Part shown: positions 60,538 to 64,000 of the stretch, one piece after another
Layout: every line of letters begins with the position of its first letter
How positions within the stretch are numbered: position 1 is the first letter of the stretch
Assembly (NCBI GenBank): GCA_029981855.1
Contig: JARRCS010000009.1
Location: 33,034 to 97,033, forward strand
DNA length: 64,000 nt
From: Halanaerobiales bacterium
Lineage (GTDB): Bacteria; Bacillota; Halanaerobiia; Halanaerobiales; DTU029
Reading direction: 5' to 3'
Notes under the pieces: model-generated
The model's input: the letters and a program-made list of their open reading frames with translations, nothing else
Database searches by the model: none
What the model was told of the DNA's origin: nothing
Translations under genes and position numbers: made by a program

Positions 60538-60538
60538 A
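60522..60538 (+). promoter_or_regulatory. CtsR box, over the -35 region
   Basis: GGTCAAA-GAT-AGTCAAA on the plus strand, a full match to the CtsR repeat, overlapping the -35 hexamer. Confidence 0.88.
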
Positions 60539-60692
60539 GTCTAAAATGCCTTAAAAATGGTGGTTTCTTCCTCTTATACTTTATAAAAGGAAAATAGCGT
60601 TATTTTTCTTAAAAAATCATTGTCAGAGCTGAGTTAAAGATGGTAAAGTATCCCTGTTCTTCGTTAGCCAGTATACCTTCCTTAAAAAATAA

Positions 60693-60719
60693 GGGAAGGA
60701 GCCTGTAAAGGCTCTTCCC
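60693..60719 (-). terminator. Terminator of the ECF S-component gene
   Basis: Stem GGGAA(G)GAGCC with GGCTCTTCCC (one bulge), 6-base loop, minus-strand tail TTATTTTTT. Confidence 0.85.
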
Positions 60720-60747
60720 GTAGTAATAAAGATCTGTTTTGAAAACT

Positions 60748-61284
60748 TTAGACTTTCGCCCTTAAAGCATTGCTTTGGTAATTAATCAGATAGTTAATTA
60801 CCAGTGGCACCAGGATAAGCTGAATAATAATCCCGGGCAATCCCTTAACTATTGTTCCCCAGATAAATATCAAAGGATTAGCAGGCAGATAAGTAATACT
60901 AAATACATGAACCAGAAACCAGACAACTATACCTGCTCCAATCCGGCCCAAGAGCATACTTATAATCAGGGAGCTATAAATGTTTAAACTCTTATGCTTA
61001 TAAAGGTACCCTATTACTAACCCGTAAATTACCAGTTCAACAAACATAATTGGAAGCATCGGTATTACCGGCGGCATTCCGGTAAAGAAACTGCTTAATA
61101 CAGGTGTAACTGCACCTACTAGAGTTCCGGCAAGCGGTCCTAAAAATGCTCCGGCTAAATACACAGGAATATGCATTGGTGAAATGATTGATCCCAGGCC
61201 CGTACCGAAAATGTGAAACCCTAACGGCAGAACTATCCCCAGAGCAACAAAAATAGCAATATAAACTAAATACCTTACCTTCAT
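60748..61284 (-). CDS. ECF transporter S component (CD3073-like)
   Basis: 178-residue membrane protein with about six hydrophobic helices, the vitamin-binding S component of an energy-coupling factor importer. Conserved stretches are ISPMHIPVYLAGAFLGPLAGTLVGAVTP and PMLPIMFVELVIYGLVIGYL. The start ATG 61284 has a GGAGGG site. Shared T and A components (EcfAA'T) are not in this window. Pairing with a DUF3842 gene recalls the CD3072/CD3073 pair of clostridia (from memory). Substrate unknown. A terminator-like attenuator lies upstream. Confidence 0.82.
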   Translation of the reverse strand: MKVRYLVYIAIFVALGIVLPLGFHIFGTGLGSIISPMHIPVYLAGAFLGPLAGTLVGAVTPVLSSFFTGMPPVIPMLPIMFVELVIYGLVIGYLYKHKSLNIYSSLIISMLLGRIGAGIVVWFLVHVFSITYLPANPLIFIWGTIVKGLPGIIIQLILVPLVINYLINYQSNALRAKV

Positions 61285-61393
61285 GATTTTCCCTCCTATA
61301 TTTTGATAGATGATACAGATGAGATGATGCACGTGATTCCTCCGGTAAAAAGAAAATGACTTCGGCCATTATCTTTTTCCCAGATAAAAAAAA

Positions 61394-61437
61394 CACGAAG
61401 ACCCCCCCGGTTTTCAAACCGGCAGTAGATCTTCGTG
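61394..61437 (-). promoter_or_regulatory. Attenuator-like hairpin upstream of the ECF S component
   Basis: Minus strand: CACGAAGA paired with TCTTCGTG (8 bp) enclosing an inner CCGGTT/AACCGG stem and a run of seven G, followed by eight T. It is a strong terminator 110 bases upstream of the S-component start and 112 past DUF3842, so it could separate the genes or be the expression platform of an unidentified riboswitch. Confidence 0.65.
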
Positions 61438-61548
61438 ATCTAATCTTCTTAACAATATGCAACTTTAAGTCGTTCAGACTATGATCCCTTCAGGAAATAT
61501 GAGGTGTCCGGACCAATGATCAAATAATTATAAGTAAACTTCAATGAG

Positions 61549-61968
61549 CTATCCTAACTTATAGATATATTCCCTAACTCTCGCAGTCAACTCTCCAATT
61601 AATTCGTTAATGGATTGCTCTTCTAATCCTACCAGTTCTACATGTGGCTGTTTGTTGCCTATCAAAATCTTTTTTGCCGGAGAATCTGCTATAGCTTCGG
61701 CTATAGCTGTTGTCACCTCACCTAACATCGAGTTAGGTATGATGATCCCCAGAGGGCCAACAATTATATCCACATCTTTGGTAGTAACCCTGATAGCGTT
61801 TTCTCCGGTAGCCCCCATATCTGCCCCTTTACTAATCATTTTGGAGGTAGCCCCGGCATTAGTACCAAGAGCAATTAATTCAATAGTATCAGGTAATTCT
61901 CTTTTCAAACCAGCAATTATCTGACTGCCCAGTCCTCCTCCCAGTCCATCTATAACTGCAATTTTCAC
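61549..61968 (-). CDS. DUF3842 family protein
   Basis: 139-residue cytoplasmic protein with a Rossmann-like start (MKIAVIDGLGGGLGSQIIAGL) and conserved ALGTNAGATSKMISKGADMGATGENA and VGPLGIIIPNSMLGEVT segments. The family is found in anaerobic Firmicutes, often beside an ECF S component, as here. No biochemical role known. A promoter TTGCTT/17/TATAAT lies about 165 bases upstream. A terminator-like hairpin separates it from the S-component gene. Confidence 0.82.
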   Translation of the reverse strand: MKIAVIDGLGGGLGSQIIAGLKRELPDTIELIALGTNAGATSKMISKGADMGATGENAIRVTTKDVDIIVGPLGIIIPNSMLGEVTTAIAEAIADSPAKKILIGNKQPHVELVGLEEQSINELIGELTARVREYIYKLG

Positions 61969-62131
61969 GGTTTACCCTCCGAAGGTCATAAGATAAAATG
62001 TCTCTTCTCCAATTATCTACAGTAAAATAATTGATCGGATGTAAGATATCTGTACTTTAAAGTGTATTGGGAAGTATATTGGAACATCAAGAAAAATTTG
62101 TTAATGTTAGTAACTATGTTATTTACATAAA

Positions 62132-62160
62132 ATTATATCACACATTTTGGGAGAAAGCAA
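62132..62160 (-). promoter_or_regulatory. Putative promoter for DUF3842
   Basis: Minus-strand TTGCTT (62160-62155), 17-base spacer, TATAAT (62137-62132). The -35 half overlaps a GGGAGAAAG/CTTTCTCCC inverted repeat (62149-62171), which could be an operator or the terminator arm of the gene behind it. Confidence 0.5.
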
Positions 62161-62207
62161 AACTTTCTCCCGCCTTTTATCTCAAAATCTTGCCAGGAAT
62201 ACTACAT

Positions 62208-63716
62208 TCACCTCCTGGCCAGACTAAAAGTCCATTCAGCCAGGTCACTAATCTTAATCTCCTCAAAGCCCGGCAGATAGGTCTGAAGCCGGTTATTGAA
62301 GGGCTTTGTCCACTTCTCATCTAAAGTACCGGGATTCATCACCCCGATCACAGACCCTACCTCACCGGCATTGCAGTCCACATCCATACCGCAATCGGCT
62401 AAGATACGCATCGCCCGGCCAAAATCATTCTCGCAGTACCAGAGGGAGTTAACTACCGCCACCATATTGGGATAGGTATGGATCCAGTTGTATCGTTTCA
62501 GTTCATCCTCCATGGCCTGCCAGGCAGCCAGGTGGTTATCCCCCTTCCGGGAAACTTCCCTGGCAGCTTCCAGGGCCAGATCGAAGTAATGGACAAACTG
62601 ACTCCCTTCCGGGATAAATTCCCGGGATTTCTCCAGAATCTCCCTGGTGTCATCATAGATAAAGGCCAGTGAGGTCAGGACCGCACTGTGAATCTCCCCG
62701 TAGACTCCGTTCTTCTCATGAGAGACAATCCCATCCAGATAGGCATAACGGGCCGCCTCCAGGGGCTTACCGGGGGCAATAAAACCGCAGACCATGCCCC
62801 TCATCTGGGCCCCGATCCATTCGGAGAAGAAGTTGTCAAAACTCCCCGACTCCGGCGGGTAGATCCCCCGGCGCAGATTCTCCAGGGCGATGTATTCCGC
62901 CGACCAGCCGAAGGGAATCAACTCCAGCCATTGATCGGCAATATCGGCAGAGGTCAGGCTTGCATTAATCCCGGATTTACCTGCTTCAGGTGCATTGCCG
63001 GCAGCTGCATCGACCTCCTCCAGTGCCCTGAGAAAGACAATCTGAAAAGTGATATCATCATTATAGGTTTCCGGCTCTTTAACATAGTAATCCAGCCTGT
63101 CACCATAGACCTCCCGCAAGACCTCACCGGTATATCCCTCCAGAGCCGTTCCATAAGCCCCGCCGGCAATCTGCCCCAGCCAGCCTGACTCAATCCTTCT
63201 CCGGAGTTCATCATCACTAAGATTGATTTCCGGCAGGTCTAATTGATGATCTATATCATCCTTTTGATTATTGCCATTAACATGAGCACTTCCGTTACTG
63301 CTGTCCTTATTTAATGATGGAAAGGAAGCCTTAATCTCTTCCCAGGTCACGGGATTATTAAACTGCCAGTATGGGTGATCGGGGTCCTTCGGTGCCTGCC
63401 GTAGTGCCTGCCTGACCCGGGCAGAGATAACCTCCAGTCTACGGTAATCCTTCTCTTTCAAGGCCTCGAGCCCTTCCCAGACCAGTTCCTCAGCCTCCGA
63501 AACATCATAACCCCGGTTTGACCAGGCCTGTACCATCTCCAGGTAGAGGGACTCCGGTGCCCGGGAACCGGGTACCTGGTTCTCCCATAACATCCCGATC
63601 AGCTTATTCCTATCTTCAATAATCGATGCAAAGCCCGACCAGTCACTGGGATCCTCCTCAAAATCTACCGGACGGGCCTTTCTTCTCTTCTCATACTCAT
63701 ACTCCCATACCTCCAT
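62208..63716 (-). CDS. ADP-ribosylglycohydrolase family protein
   Basis: 502-residue protein. The C-terminal ~330 residues are an ADP-ribosylglycohydrolase/ARH-type all-helical domain: IESGWLGQIAGGAYGTALEG, NDDITFQIVFLRAL (metal aspartates), FIAPGKPLEAARYAYLDGIVSHEKNG and DCGMDVDCNAGEVGSVIGVM (second metal site). The N-terminal ~170 residues (MEVWEYEYEKRRKARPVDFEE onward) are a separate domain found in long members of the family. Likely removes ADP-ribose from an unknown target or acts on a related glycoside. No partner ADP-ribosyltransferase nearby. The start has a weak site. Confidence 0.87.
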   Translation of the reverse strand: MEVWEYEYEKRRKARPVDFEEDPSDWSGFASIIEDRNKLIGMLWENQVPGSRAPESLYLEMVQAWSNRGYDVSEAEELVWEGLEALKEKDYRRLEVISARVRQALRQAPKDPDHPYWQFNNPVTWEEIKASFPSLNKDSSNGSAHVNGNNQKDDIDHQLDLPEINLSDDELRRRIESGWLGQIAGGAYGTALEGYTGEVLREVYGDRLDYYVKEPETYNDDITFQIVFLRALEEVDAAAGNAPEAGKSGINASLTSADIADQWLELIPFGWSAEYIALENLRRGIYPPESGSFDNFFSEWIGAQMRGMVCGFIAPGKPLEAARYAYLDGIVSHEKNGVYGEIHSAVLTSLAFIYDDTREILEKSREFIPEGSQFVHYFDLALEAAREVSRKGDNHLAAWQAMEDELKRYNWIHTYPNMVAVVNSLWYCENDFGRAMRILADCGMDVDCNAGEVGSVIGVMNPGTLDEKWTKPFNNRLQTYLPGFEEIKISDLAEWTFSLARR

Positions 63717-63966
63717 TTAAAGTGGCGCAGGACACCCCGTCCTCTATGGGGCGGAGAAGATTGCGCCTGCCTCCTTTCTTCTAAATTAGATGGCTCTTCT
63801 CCAAAGTATTACAGTATAATTTTAGCATGATCCCTGTTATTTCCCTGGTTTAGAATTGTAATATATTTTAACTGTCACAGGGAAAAACAAGTAAGTATTA
63901 TCAAAGGAAAAAAGGGATTGACACCGAATTATTACTCTAATCTCACCACAGAAAGGAGTAATAATA

Positions 63967-64000
63967 ATGCCACCAATCCCAAGTACCATTATAAACCTTC
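63967..64000 (+). CDS. Start of a gene running out of the window
   Basis: ATG with an AAAGGAG site at good spacing, reading MPPIPSTIINL to the window edge. A TTGACA lies about 50 bases upstream, and an 8-bp inverted repeat TTTCCCTG/CAGGGAAA flanks the region. It may be a transposase gene but only eleven codons are visible. Confidence 0.45.
   Translation, partial: MPPIPSTIINL

Noticed and set aside
62149..62171. Hairpin GGGAGAAAG/CTTTCTCCC as terminator of the ADP-ribosylglycohydrolase gene
   Set aside because: No T-run on the minus strand, and it overlaps a better -35/-10 pair for DUF3842; kept only as a possible operator.
1..64000. tRNA, rRNA, tmRNA or standard riboswitches (TPP, FMN, cobalamin, SAM, T-box)
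   Set aside because: No conserved cores of these RNAs were found on reading the intergenic regions; subtle cases could be missed without covariance searches.

Overview
The window reads as a chromosomal segment of a low-GC, anaerobic, fermentative, diderm Firmicute of Halanaerobiales type (Halocella, Iocasia or Halanaerobium relatives). The assignment is inferred from gene content: lysine-fermentation and butyrate-forming genes, a V/A-type ATPase, xylose catabolism, rubrerythrin, a sodium:solute symporter, CtsR-type and PerR-type operators, and heptose-nucleotide biosynthesis with a family 9 heptosyltransferase, which points to an outer membrane with LPS-like glycan. No rRNA, tRNA or CRISPR array was seen.

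Layout. 0-10 kb: lysine 2,3-aminomutase (5' end outside the window), then on the minus strand a butyrate set (hbd, crt, CoA-transferase A, thiolase, CoA-transferase B), an SSS symporter, an M20 peptidase, a broken 3,5-diaminohexanoate dehydrogenase (kdd) and a LysO-type lysine exporter. 10-14 kb: a coiled-coil protein, rubrerythrin behind a PerR/Fur-like box, fRMsr, ComFB, a GNAT enzyme and a PHP phosphoesterase. 14-25 kb: an AT-rich surface-glycan locus with five GT2 domains, a CgeB-like enzyme, a GT2-GT4 fusion, GT9, a sulfotransferase, GmhB, GmhA and HldE, plus three eroded or very small genes. 25-29.5 kb: a PocR-AraC regulator, PhoU and alpha-glucan phosphorylase.

29.6-40.8 kb: a sugar operon under a LacI regulator (binding protein, two permeases, Gfo/Idh/MocA dehydrogenase, two TIM-barrel isomerases, zinc dehydrogenase, ROK kinase). 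It carries six copies of a 14-bp palindrome, three copies of a leader block and a mosaic, dead second ROK gene. 40.8-49.6 kb: a complete V/A-type ATPase operon in the order H-C-I-K-F-E-A-B-D. 49.8-59 kb: OsmC, then xylFGH, xylA, xylB and the ROK regulator xylR. 59-64 kb: Uma2 nuclease, Hsp20 with two CtsR boxes, an ECF S component with DUF3842, an ADP-ribosylglycohydrolase and the first codons of a further gene.

How the genes fit together. Lysine or acetyl-CoA is fermented toward butyrate, pentoses and an unidentified sugar are imported by ABC systems and phosphorylated, and the V/A-ATPase interconverts ATP and an ion gradient that also drives the symporter. The most interesting non-coding signals are (1) a ~75-bp structured leader present in two diverged copies, upstream of xylA and xylB, that can pair with the ribosome-binding site; (2) a dispersed ~45-bp repeat bounded by GAAAC/GTTTC, three sites of which lie in or just upstream of the ATPase operon and one at the break of kdd; and (3) the repeated operator/leader blocks around the LacI gene.
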